Origin: a virus
Strand: one strand, 5' to 3'
DNA length: 64,000 nucleotides
Virus record (IMG/VR): IMGVR_UViG_3300046689_000961
Span: 1 to 64,000 of that record
Notes under the pieces: generated by a model
Told to the model about the DNA's origin: nothing
What the model saw: the letters and a program-made list of their open reading frames with translations, nothing else
Database searches by the model: none
Shown: positions 57,138 through 64,000 of the stretch, one piece after another
Layout: every line of letters starts with the position of its first letter
Position numbering within the stretch: the stretch's first letter is position 1
Made by a program: the position numbers and the translations under genes

Positions 57138-58531
57138 GCGAGACCCCCGACGCCCCGACGCCCGTCGCCCCGCCGCCCGACCTGGTCATCCCAGCCCCGC
57201 TCGAGGCAGGCACGAGCTTCCTCTGCGGCCCGGCCGGCACGGGGAAGACGTACCTCGCCAAGGCGATCGTCCGCCAGAAGCCGGGGACGCTCCTCTGTGC
57301 GACGACCGGCATCGCCAGTGTGAACCTGGGCGAAGGCACGACCGTGAACGCCGCGCTCGGCTACTACGACACGGCCAGCCTCATCGACAGCTACACGAGC
57401 GGTCGGCTCACCGGCCGGCTGGGCAAGCTCTGGCGCAGTGGCGTCCGCCGGCTGCTGATTGACGAGGTCAGCATGATGGACGCCGAGCAGCTCACCATCA
57501 TCACGCGTGCGATTGACGAACTCTCCGGCCGCGGCTACGTGCTCGACCACCAGCTGGCCGACGAGATTGACGAGGACTTCAAGACGACCGGCGAGGGCGA
57601 CGTCGCGCGCCGGGCGGCGATTAAAGTCATCCTAGTCGGGGACTTCTGCCAGCTCCCGCCGGTGAAGGCCCCGTGGGCGTTCACCTCGGGCGAGTGGCCG
57701 CGGTTTGCGGCGAACCAGCACCTCCTCACCGAGGTGAAGCGTCAAGTCGACCCCGGGTTCATCGCCGCGATGGCGGCCGCCCGGAAGGGCGACAAGGACA
57801 CGGTCGTCGACTACTTCCGCGACCGGCTCGTCGACACGCCCGACCACCACTACGAGGGCATGACGGTCGTCGCGACCAATGACGCCGCCGACCGGCTGAA
57901 CCAGCTGCGGCTCGACCGCGTCCCGCACCCGCTCATGTACTGGGAGTCGGCGACGTGGGGCAAGCCGCGCGGTGACTGGAAGAACATTCCCACGCGCCTC
58001 GGGCTGAAGGTCGGCGCGCTCGTGATGATCCTGGCCAACCGCCGACTGGCGGTGGACGGCCTCCCGAGTTACCTCTGGCCGATCGACTACGCCAATGGCG
58101 ACCTGGCGACGGTCGTCGCGATGGACCCGGAGAAAGCCCGCGTGACCGTGCGGCTGGACCGGGGCGCGCGCGAGGTCAGTGTCGACTGGGTGACCCGCCA
58201 GAACACCATCCCGATGGAACCCGGTCGGAAGACGGCCTTGCGCGCGGCCAACCAGGACCACCTCATCAGCGAAGACGGCAAGTGGGAAACGATCGGCGAA
58301 CTCACGTATCTCCCGCTGCGCCTCGCCTACGCGTCGACCGTGCACAAGGTGCAGGGGCTCTCGATGGACAAGGTGCAGGTGGCGACGCGCGAGGGGATGT
58401 TCAAACAGCCGGGGATGCTCTACGTGGCGCTCACGCGGGCGCGCACGCCCGAGGGGCTGCGCCTGGTCGGCAACGTCGATGGGCTGCGCGAGCGCGTGAC
58501 CGTGCACCCGGATCTGGGGGCCTGGCTATGA
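57134..58531 (+). CDS. PIF1-like SF1 helicase
   Basis: 465 residues. Motif I CGPAGTGKTYL (31-41), motif II LLIDEVSMMD (about 107-116), motif III VGDFCQLPPV (about 166-175), motif V STVHKVQGLSMDKVQV (about 401-416), motif VI YVALTRAR (about 429-436). This is the Pif1/Dda/RecD2 group of 5'-3' helicases, used by phages in replication and recombination. A Ser/Glu-rich loop (LDHQLADEIDEDFKTTGEGD) separates motifs II and III. All catalytic motifs are intact. Confidence 0.88.
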   Translation: MSETPDAPTPVAPPPDLVIPAPLEAGTSFLCGPAGTGKTYLAKAIVRQKPGTLLCATTGIASVNLGEGTTVNAALGYYDTASLIDSYTSGRLTGRLGKLWRSGVRRLLIDEVSMMDAEQLTIITRAIDELSGRGYVLDHQLADEIDEDFKTTGEGDVARRAAIKVILVGDFCQLPPVKAPWAFTSGEWPRFAANQHLLTEVKRQVDPGFIAAMAAARKGDKDTVVDYFRDRLVDTPDHHYEGMTVVATNDAADRLNQLRLDRVPHPLMYWESATWGKPRGDWKNIPTRLGLKVGALVMILANRRLAVDGLPSYLWPIDYANGDLATVVAMDPEKARVTVRLDRGAREVSVDWVTRQNTIPMEPGRKTALRAANQDHLISEDGKWETIGELTYLPLRLAYASTVHKVQGLSMDKVQVATREGMFKQPGMLYVALTRARTPEGLRLVGNVDGLRERVTVHPDLGAWL

Positions 58532-58854
58532 CACTCGGCGATTGGCTGCTCGTGGCGATTCTGCTCGTCCCAGTCGTGTTCGCGGCGCTTAGGCTCGACG
58601 CGCGGAGTCGCCCCGGCGGCGGGAAAACCGACGTGGTCGAACTGTGCGTTGACCTGGGCTGGGATAGCGAGGCGGTCTACACGCTCGCCCCGCCGATCGA
58701 GTGCCCGGCGTGCGCGACGCGGCTGCTCAAGGTCGACGTCGTGCGCTACCCGAACGAGGATTTGACGGTGAGCTGCCCGCATTGTGACGAGCGGCTGCCG
58801 GTTCAGCGCGTCGAGATTCATGGCGGGTTGACGTTTCTGGAGGTCGTCTCGTGA
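58528..58854 (+). CDS. Membrane-anchored zinc-ribbon protein
   Basis: 108 residues from ATG at 58528 (4-nt overlap). One hydrophobic helix (LGDWLLVAILLVPVVFAALR) then CPACATRLL and CPHCDERLP about 30 residues apart, a zinc ribbon. Could hold a sugar-modification or replication complex at the membrane. Unknown function. Confidence 0.6.
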   Translation: MTLGDWLLVAILLVPVVFAALRLDARSRPGGGKTDVVELCVDLGWDSEAVYTLAPPIECPACATRLLKVDVVRYPNEDLTVSCPHCDERLPVQRVEIHGGLTFLEVVS

Positions 58855-59951
58855 GCGGGCTGGCGAGGAAGCCGTACCGGATCCCGGTGAGCCGGCCGGC
58901 GTACTTCGGGAACGAGATTGACTACGTCATGGGCGCCGTCGCGCGTCGCGAACTCTCCATGGGCGACTACGTGGAGTCCTTCGAGTGGCGCTGCGCCCAG
59001 TACCTGCAGGTGAAGCACGCCATCGCGGTCAGTAGCGGCACGGCCGGCCTACACCTGGCGGCACTCGTCGCCGGGGGCGGCTGGGATTGCCTGCCGGCGC
59101 CGACGATTCTCACGACGCCGCTGACCTACGTCGCCAGCGCGAATGCGATCTGGTACTGCGGCGCATCCAAGCACTTCGTCGACGTCGCCCCGGGAACGTG
59201 GCTCGCGACCGTCGCCGACGGCACGAACATGGGCGACGGCTTCCTCCCGGTCGACCTCTACGGGCTGCCGGGCCTCTGGCGCAGCGACGCCGCCGACTAC
59301 GCCATCGTGTATGACGCCTGCGAAGCCTTCGGCGCGACGATCGACGGCCGGCCGCTGACGATGCGCGGCGGGATCCACGTCTTCAGCTTCTACGGGAACA
59401 AGATCGTGACGACCGGTGAGGGCGGCCTCGTGACGACCGACGACGACGACGACGCGCGGTTGATTCGCCAGCTCCGCGGCCAAGGCCAGTCGCTCACCCA
59501 GCGGTACGTGCACCCGGTCGTTGGGTATAACTACCGCATGACGAACCTGCAGGCGGCGCTGGGCCTCGCGCAGGTCGAGACGATCGAGACGCACCTCGAC
59601 CGCCGGCGCACGCGTGAGCACCAGTACTTCGACCGGCTGGGGGACACGCTCGCGACGCAGGTCGCCCCGGTCGGGGTGGAAGCCGCCCCGTGGGTCTTCG
59701 CCGGCCTCGTCCCGCCGCACGTCTCACGCGACGGGCTGATGGCCGCGCTCGACGCGCGCGGGATCGAGAGTCGGCCGGTCTTCCCGTGCCTGCACCGCGA
59801 GGGCGTCCATGCGACGCGCCAGCGGCTGCCGGTGGCCGAGGACATCAGCGCCCGTGGGATCGTGCTGCCGTTGTACGCCGAGATGACCGAGGGCGAGTGT
59901 GACGAAGTGTGCGACGTCGTCCTCGGCTGGCTGGAGGAACAATCCCGATGA
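58851..59951 (+). CDS. DegT/DnrJ/EryC1/StrS-type sugar aminotransferase
   Basis: 366 residues from GTG (4-nt overlap). Family features: SSGTAGLHLAAL (about 61-72, phosphate binding), VYDACEAFGATI (about 150-161, cofactor ring Asp), and the PLP lysine in SFYGNKIVTTGEGG (Lys184), followed by LRGQGQ and a GYNYRMTNLQAALGLAQ block. These enzymes put an amino group on a nucleotide-linked keto-sugar. The next gene is an acyltransferase, as in many N-acyl amino-sugar pathways. No matching dehydratase is in the window, so the keto-sugar may come from the host or from genes outside. Confidence 0.88.
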   Translation: MSGLARKPYRIPVSRPAYFGNEIDYVMGAVARRELSMGDYVESFEWRCAQYLQVKHAIAVSSGTAGLHLAALVAGGGWDCLPAPTILTTPLTYVASANAIWYCGASKHFVDVAPGTWLATVADGTNMGDGFLPVDLYGLPGLWRSDAADYAIVYDACEAFGATIDGRPLTMRGGIHVFSFYGNKIVTTGEGGLVTTDDDDDARLIRQLRGQGQSLTQRYVHPVVGYNYRMTNLQAALGLAQVETIETHLDRRRTREHQYFDRLGDTLATQVAPVGVEAAPWVFAGLVPPHVSRDGLMAALDARGIESRPVFPCLHREGVHATRQRLPVAEDISARGIVLPLYAEMTEGECDEVCDVVLGWLEEQSR

Positions 59952-60790
59952 CCCCCATGAAAGAAGGCCGTGTCGAGCGGCTCGACGACTCGACCGATGC
60001 CGTCTATCTCTACGGGACCGAGCACGGCCGGGCGCCGGGCTGGTACCTGCGCGAACGCCGTGCGGGAGGCATCGGGCGGTTTGTCGCCGGGCCGTTTGAG
60101 ACGGTCGCGACGGCCGCGACGGGATACGCCGCGTTTCAGCACGCGATGACGCTGCGCGCCTTCCCGGAGCTGCCGGCGCTCACGATTCACGCCGCCGACA
60201 GTCAGCCGGTCGCCGCCCCCGTCGACTGGCGCGCGCTCGCCGCGGCGTACATGGCCATCCGGCACGTCGAGGCGACCCAGGACCACGACTACTATTTCGC
60301 CGGGACCGCCGCCGGGCCCGCGCACGTCGATACCGGCGGCGCGCAGCTGTTCGTCGTGAACCCGGCGGCGCTCGTCGTGGCGAAGGCCACGCCCCGGATC
60401 GACGACTTCGTGAAGCTCGAGGCCGGCCTGGGCATGGTGCTCGGCCCGCGCGTCCACGTCGCCAGCTTCTGCCACCTCGGGATCGGCGGCGGCATCACCA
60501 TTCTCGAGGAAGGCGCGTCGACCGGCTCAGGCGCGAAGATCGTGTCGGGCTCGGCCGTCCCCTCTGAGGTCGGCTGCTCGGCCGTCCAGCCCGGCGTCGT
60601 GAACGTGCGGAGCTTCGCCTGGATGAAGCCGTTCTCGACGCTGTACGCCGGCGCGATCCTGCTTCCCGGGTGCGTGCTGGGCGCGCGGAGCGTGCTCGCG
60701 GCCGGGAGTGTGCTGAAGGCCGGGACCGTGACGGGTGAGGACGAACTCTGGGCCGGCGTGCCGGCCGTGCTGAAGCGGCGGGGGCGATGA
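59948..60790 (+). CDS. Left-handed beta-helix acyltransferase
   Basis: 280 residues from ATG at 59948 (4-nt overlap). An N-terminal ~100-residue domain is followed by hexapeptide-repeat coils (GGITILEEGASTGSGAKIVS; AGAILLPGCVLGARSVLAAG; SVLKAGTVTGEDELWAGVPA). The WAGVPAVLKRR end is typical of sugar O- or N-acetyltransferases. Probably acylates the amino sugar made by the upstream aminotransferase. Confidence 0.8.
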   Translation: MTPMKEGRVERLDDSTDAVYLYGTEHGRAPGWYLRERRAGGIGRFVAGPFETVATAATGYAAFQHAMTLRAFPELPALTIHAADSQPVAAPVDWRALAAAYMAIRHVEATQDHDYYFAGTAAGPAHVDTGGAQLFVVNPAALVVAKATPRIDDFVKLEAGLGMVLGPRVHVASFCHLGIGGGITILEEGASTGSGAKIVSGSAVPSEVGCSAVQPGVVNVRSFAWMKPFSTLYAGAILLPGCVLGARSVLAAGSVLKAGTVTGEDELWAGVPAVLKRRGR

Positions 60791-60936
60791 GGGCGTTCCT
60801 CGCGGCCTGGTGGACGCTCTGGCGCCTCCACCCCGTGGAGGCGGCGCTGGGGATGGTCGTCGGGTACAGCCTGGCCGAAGGCGTGAAATGGGGCTGGCGT
60901 CGGTGGAGACGCCACCGCCCACGGAGGCGACGATGA
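60787..60936 (+). CDS. Tiny membrane protein with Arg-rich tail
   Basis: 49 residues: MRAFLAAWWTLWRLHPVEAA, then a hydrophobic stretch (LGMVVGYSLAEGV) and a tail WRRWRRHRPRRRR. Both ends overlap neighbours by 4 nt, strong evidence for a real gene. Function unknown; holin-like, anchor or peptide toxin are possible. Confidence 0.6.
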   Translation: MRAFLAAWWTLWRLHPVEAALGMVVGYSLAEGVKWGWRRWRRHRPRRRR

Positions 60937-61250
60937 GTGACGACCAGCGATGGGCCGACGGCCTGATGCCAGACGAACCGCTGTGGGTGCGCGACCTCGT
61001 GACGGAGGAAGTCGCACGCCTTTGGGAACTCGTGACGACGCGCGATGCGATGCTGGCGGAGCGGGACGCGACGATCGCGCGGCTGCAGGAGAACGCGCGT
61101 GAGATGCGCGATGCCCTCAGCGACTACGCCACGCCCGGTGAAGGCTGGCGCGACACGTGGCACGCGGACGTCTTCGAGCGGTCACGACGACTCGCGCCTG
61201 ACGCAACTGCTCTGACGCCCGCGAAGGAGGCCGACCGTGAAGGAGTTTGA
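60933..61250 (+). CDS. Helical protein with coiled coil
   Basis: 105 residues from MSDDQRWADG. Helical and charged, with RDAMLAERDATIARLQENAR forming a coiled-coil-like stretch. Next gene overlaps by 14 nt. Unknown function. Confidence 0.5.
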   Translation: MSDDQRWADGLMPDEPLWVRDLVTEEVARLWELVTTRDAMLAERDATIARLQENAREMRDALSDYATPGEGWRDTWHADVFERSRRLAPDATALTPAKEADREGV

Positions 61251-61479
61251 CGTGCGGGCCTGTCCGACCTGCGGCGGCGACGGTCGCACGCGGCTGGTGA
61301 ATCCGGACTGGCTGAGGATGAAGCGGAACGGCGCCGGGCTGACCTTGCGCGACGTGGCGAAGCGACTGCACATCAGCGCGGTCTACGTCTGCGACATCGA
61401 ACTCGGCCGACGTGCCGTGCCCGCGCGCCTGCATGACCTGTATCGCACGTTCACCGCGAAGGAGGCCGACCGTGGCTAA
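61237..61479 (+). CDS. HTH regulator with N-terminal zinc motif
   Basis: 80 residues. CPTCGGDGRTRLV (9-21) precedes an XRE-type helix-turn-helix (LTLRDVAKRLHISAVYVCDI, then ELGRRAVP). GAAGGAGG is upstream. Likely controls genes of the early block; the operator at 44497-44544 and the repeat at 45992-46022 are candidate sites. Confidence 0.65.
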   Translation: MKEFDVRACPTCGGDGRTRLVNPDWLRMKRNGAGLTLRDVAKRLHISAVYVCDIELGRRAVPARLHDLYRTFTAKEADRG

Positions 61480-61741
61480 GCCCGACGCGCAGACGGACAC
61501 GCGCTACTCGGCGGAGGAACTGCGGCAGGTGGCCGAGTGGCCTGCCGTCACCACAGGACTGCCAAAGGTCGTCGCCATGCTCCGCCAAGCCGCCCGAGAC
61601 GCCGAGACGCTGGCGGGGATTCGGGCGTGGCTGGAGAAACAACAGCACGGCGGCGTGTCTGGCGAATACAGCGAAGGCTTGGTGTTCTCAGCCAAAGAGG
61701 GCCTGCGCGAACTCAACCGGCTCTCCCGAGGTGACGCATGA
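61472..61741 (+). CDS. Small helical protein
   Basis: 89 residues from GTG at 61472, overlapping the previous stop by 8 nt with AAGGAGG upstream. Helical (LPKVVAMLRQAARDAETLAG). Unknown function. Confidence 0.5.
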   Translation: MAKPDAQTDTRYSAEELRQVAEWPAVTTGLPKVVAMLRQAARDAETLAGIRAWLEKQQHGGVSGEYSEGLVFSAKEGLRELNRLSRGDA

Positions 61742-62088
61742 CTGACTGGGCGAAACAGCTCACCGACCACGATTGGCCGAAGACTGACCGGACGCTCTCG
61801 GCGGCGGAGTTGGAGGCGCTGATGCCAGACGACTTGACCCTTATCGCGGAACTGCTCCGGCGAGATGCTGCCGGGGCCGCGGGCGTCTACATGAGTCCGA
61901 GCGACGTGCGCCACGAAGCGGCGCGGTTGCTTGACATGCTCGCCGCGGTCCTGCCAATGGCCCGACGCACCGAGGCCGCCGAGCGGAAGCTGGCCCGCGT
62001 TGAAACGCTGATCGCCGGGATTCCCGCCGACGACCCTTACAGCGCCGTGTGCGGCACCGACATCCGCCGTGCCCTCGCCGAGGACTGA
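61738..62088 (+). CDS. Small helical protein
   Basis: 116 residues, ATG overlapping the previous stop by 4 nt. Helical and acidic (LSAAELEALMPDDLTLIAEL; RRTEAAERKLARVETLIAGI). Similar in style to the preceding two genes, which may be phage 'ruler' or accessory proteins; unknown function. Confidence 0.5.
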   Translation: MTDWAKQLTDHDWPKTDRTLSAAELEALMPDDLTLIAELLRRDAAGAAGVYMSPSDVRHEAARLLDMLAAVLPMARRTEAAERKLARVETLIAGIPADDPYSAVCGTDIRRALAED

Positions 62089-62101
62089 GGAGACCCTCCC
62101 C

Positions 62102-62857
62102 ATGACGCTCACCCTCTGTACGATGGTCCGCGACGCCGCCAGCCGCGGTACGCTCGCCCGCTTCCACCGGCAGGTGGGGACCCTTGAACGCCGCCTGCAC
62201 GCCCCGCTCACCGTCGTCATTGCCGAGGGCGACTCGCGGGACCACACGCGCCTCGCCCTCGTGCAGGAAGCTGAGCGTGCGAAAGCCTGGCATCGACGCA
62301 CGCTCGTCATGGACGTCTCGCATGGCGGCCCGTTCTGGGGGTCGACCGAGGAACCGGCGCGACTCGCCGGCCTCTCGACGATTTTCAACCGCGTGCTCGA
62401 CGTCGCGACCGAGACGAAGGCGGACGTCGTCGTGTGGGTCGAGAGTGACCTGCACTGGACGGCCGACACGATCTTGCGGCTCGCGTCGCACGTCGACCAG
62501 AAGCTCGTCGCCCTCGTCGCGCCGATGACGCACGCGGGCGTCGCGTACTACGATACGTGGGGCTGTCGGCTGCTTGACGGCCGCCGGATTGATAGCGTGC
62601 CGCCGCACCTGCCGGCCGACTATCTGGCCGCGCACGGGGTCGGCGCCCTCGTCGAGATGGCGAGCGTCGGCTCGGTCGTCGCGATGAGTCGCCCGGTCGC
62701 CCGTGACGTGCGCATCAGCGGCGGCGGCGCGATTGTGGAATGGTGCGCGGTGGCGCGGGGGATCGGCCACCGCGTGTGGCTCGACACCGGGGCGCGCGTC
62801 GAGCACCCGCACGACGGATTCATGGGCCTCCCCGAGGCCGAAGGAGCGACGGCATGA
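62102..62857 (+). CDS. GT-A fold glycosyltransferase
   Basis: 251 residues from ATG at 62102. LTLCTMVRDAAS at the start, then PLTVVIAEGDSRDHTRLALV and the metal-binding-type VVVWVESDLHWTADTILRL (about 110) fit a GT-A fold like GT2/GT62-type enzymes. A mostly conserved IVEWCAVARGIG follows near the C-terminus. Acts on an unknown acceptor. Part of the sugar module around the aminotransferase. Confidence 0.7.
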   Translation: MTLTLCTMVRDAASRGTLARFHRQVGTLERRLHAPLTVVIAEGDSRDHTRLALVQEAERAKAWHRRTLVMDVSHGGPFWGSTEEPARLAGLSTIFNRVLDVATETKADVVVWVESDLHWTADTILRLASHVDQKLVALVAPMTHAGVAYYDTWGCRLLDGRRIDSVPPHLPADYLAAHGVGALVEMASVGSVVAMSRPVARDVRISGGGAIVEWCAVARGIGHRVWLDTGARVEHPHDGFMGLPEAEGATA

Positions 62858-63054
62858 GTACCCCGCACACATTCAAAGTCGGCGACCGCGTGACCTACAC
62901 GCCCGCCTGGGAGTCGGCCACGCGCCGCGACGCGGTCGGCACCGTCGTCGCGGTGCTCGACAAGGGCCGCGTCCAAGTGGAATGGGATCCGCTGCCGCCC
63001 GAGACGTTGATCAAGACGTACGCGGCGACGCAGCTCACGCGAGTCGAGCCATGA
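62854..63054 (+). CDS. KOW/SH3-like small protein
   Basis: 66 residues: TFKVGDRVTYTPAWESATRR, then AVGTVVAVLDKGRVQVEWD, a small beta-barrel like KOW or SH3 domains. 4-nt overlaps on both sides. Nucleic-acid or protein binding; unknown role. Confidence 0.6.
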   Translation: MSTPHTFKVGDRVTYTPAWESATRRDAVGTVVAVLDKGRVQVEWDPLPPETLIKTYAATQLTRVEP

Positions 63055-63206
63055 GCGTCGGGGGGCTGCTCGCCTCGTTTCTCTTCGCCGGCCTGACCGG
63101 GCTGGCCGTCCATTACGCCGCCTATGGCGCGGCGGTGACGCTCGCGCTGTTCGTCTTCGTCATCGGGATGGCCGAACTCATGGACGTTCTCGGAGACGCA
63201 CGATGA
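63051..63206 (+). CDS. Small membrane protein
   Basis: 51 residues with two adjoining hydrophobic segments (LLASFLFAGLTGLAVHYAAY; VTLALFVFVIGMAELM). 4-nt overlaps with both neighbours. May anchor glycosyltransferases or act in lysis; unknown. Confidence 0.55.
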   Translation: MSVGGLLASFLFAGLTGLAVHYAAYGAAVTLALFVFVIGMAELMDVLGDAR

Positions 63207-64000
63207 AGGTCTGCGTCGCCCCGATCCCCGCCACCCTCTCGCTCTCCATGCACCGGCTCGGCCGGGCACTGGCCGACCACGCCCCGGCCGGCGTGACGAT
63301 CGTCCCGACCTGGGAGGCGGCGGATCTCTCGCTGCTGCACCTCATCGGCATCGAGGACGTCGAGACGGTGATGACCGGCATCTTCAGCCGCGGCGGGCAC
63401 GTCGCCCTCTGGCAGCACTGCTACCGCACCGCCCGCGGGACGCCGCTCGATTGGACCGCCCTCTGGTCGCAGGCCTCGCTCGTCAGTAGCTGCTACGACC
63501 TGGCGTGGATGCTCGACGTCGAAGGCATCGACCGCGCCGGCATCGACTTTCACTTGACGCCGCTCGGCGTCGACACGACGGTCTTCCGCCCGTGCGGGTG
63601 CGCGCGGCACTTCTCGATTGCGACGAGCGGCTACGTCGCCGACCAGGAGTGCCTGAACGAGGTCGCGCAGGCGGTCTTCGCCACCCCGCACGCGCTGCCG
63701 CAGTTTCACCTCGGGCCGGCCAGTGCCATCACCGTGGCGACGCCGCCCGGCCGGGTCATCATCGCCCAGTCCGGCATGGACGACACGGAACTGGCCAAGC
63801 GGTTCAGTCGCGCCCAGTACGTGAGCGGGTTGCGCCGCAGCGAAGGGTTCGAGCTGCCGGCGTTTGAGGGGTTGGCCTGTGGCGCCCGGCCGATCATGTT
63901 CAACCGGCCGGATGCGCGCATGTGGATGGGTGAGCACGCGCTGTACCTCGAGGAGGGCAGCGCGGCCGACGTCCAAGCGCAGCTCGAGGCGATCCTCCTC
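63203..64000 (+). CDS. GT-B glycosyltransferase, 3' end outside window
   Basis: At least 266 residues; the reading frame is still open at 64000. The N-terminal Rossmann-like half contains DFHLTPLGVDTTVFRPCGC, and the donor site block LRRSEGFELPAFEGLACGAR (about 210-230) with the E-x7-E arrangement is GT4-like. Third glycosyltransferase of the module. Confidence 0.75.
   Translation, partial: MKVCVAPIPATLSLSMHRLGRALADHAPAGVTIVPTWEAADLSLLHLIGIEDVETVMTGIFSRGGHVALWQHCYRTARGTPLDWTALWSQASLVSSCYDLAWMLDVEGIDRAGIDFHLTPLGVDTTVFRPCGCARHFSIATSGYVADQECLNEVAQAVFATPHALPQFHLGPASAITVATPPGRVIIAQSGMDDTELAKRFSRAQYVSGLRRSEGFELPAFEGLACGARPIMFNRPDARMWMGEHALYLEEGSAADVQAQLEAILL

Noticed and set aside
1-64000. Integrase, excisionase, attachment sites, RNA polymerase, thymidylate synthase or reverse transcriptase
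   Set aside because: Looked for characteristic motifs in all plausible genes and found none, so no lysogeny module, T7-type RNA polymerase or DGR is claimed.

Overview
The window is a GC-rich stretch of a double-stranded DNA tailed phage (free or as a provirus; no integrase, repressor-integrase cassette, bacterial housekeeping gene, rRNA, tRNA or CRISPR array was seen). The virion genes suggest a short-tailed, podovirus-like particle. There is a portal, scaffold, major capsid protein, adaptor-like proteins, a very large nozzle/propeller-type tail protein, a GNAT-fold protein and very large internal-virion-type proteins in roughly T7 order, and no tape measure, tail tube or baseplate genes. 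The host is unknown. High GC plus a recurrent TAnnnT box 6-10 nt upstream of start codons lacking a Shine-Dalgarno sequence (leaderless-type starts) is compatible with Actinobacteria or Deinococcota, but this is inference.

Layout. (1) 1-3424, rightward: the end of an unknown gene, a 1009-residue uracil-DNA glycosylase/3'-5' exonuclease/family A DNA polymerase fusion, and a small ribbon-helix-helix-like gene that runs tail-to-tail into the virion block. (2) 42512 down to 3294, leftward: one long, tightly packed late block. Read in transcription order it contains small accessory genes, a DnaJ-like zinc-motif protein, a lysis-like cluster of small membrane proteins, terminase split into separate ATPase and nuclease cistrons, portal, five tiny basic proteins, scaffold, capsid, small capsid-associated proteins, LamG/fibre proteins, an HNH endonuclease insertion, fibres with a duplicated C-terminal domain, adaptor, nozzle and internal virion proteins. 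(3) 42513-45088: a regulatory stretch with a strong leftward promoter, three tandem perfect hairpins, a 20-bp inverted repeat in the leader and several short leftward genes with their own promoters. (4) 45152-48525, rightward: small early-type genes, many with Cys4 motifs, behind two recognisable sigma70-type promoters. (5) 48526-49998: an AT-rich iteron cluster next to a leftward RepA-like ATPase gene, the best origin candidate. (6) 49999-64000, rightward: a recombination/replication module (Cas4/AddB-like Fe-S nuclease, P-loop ATPase, SSB-like protein, PIF1-like helicase) interleaved with a sugar module (three glycosyltransferases, a DegT-type aminotransferase, a left-handed beta-helix acyltransferase).

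How it may work together. RepA-like ATPase, iterons, PIF1-like helicase, SSB-like protein and UDG-polymerase would replicate the genome. The nuclease, ATPase and SSB-like set looks like an annealing/recombination module. The sugar genes could make and attach an N-acylated amino sugar to phage DNA, virion proteins or host envelope; the target is not visible. The late block builds, packages and releases virions. Genes are mostly linked by ATGA/TAATG overlaps or 3-10 nt gaps, so most start choices below rest on these overlaps.
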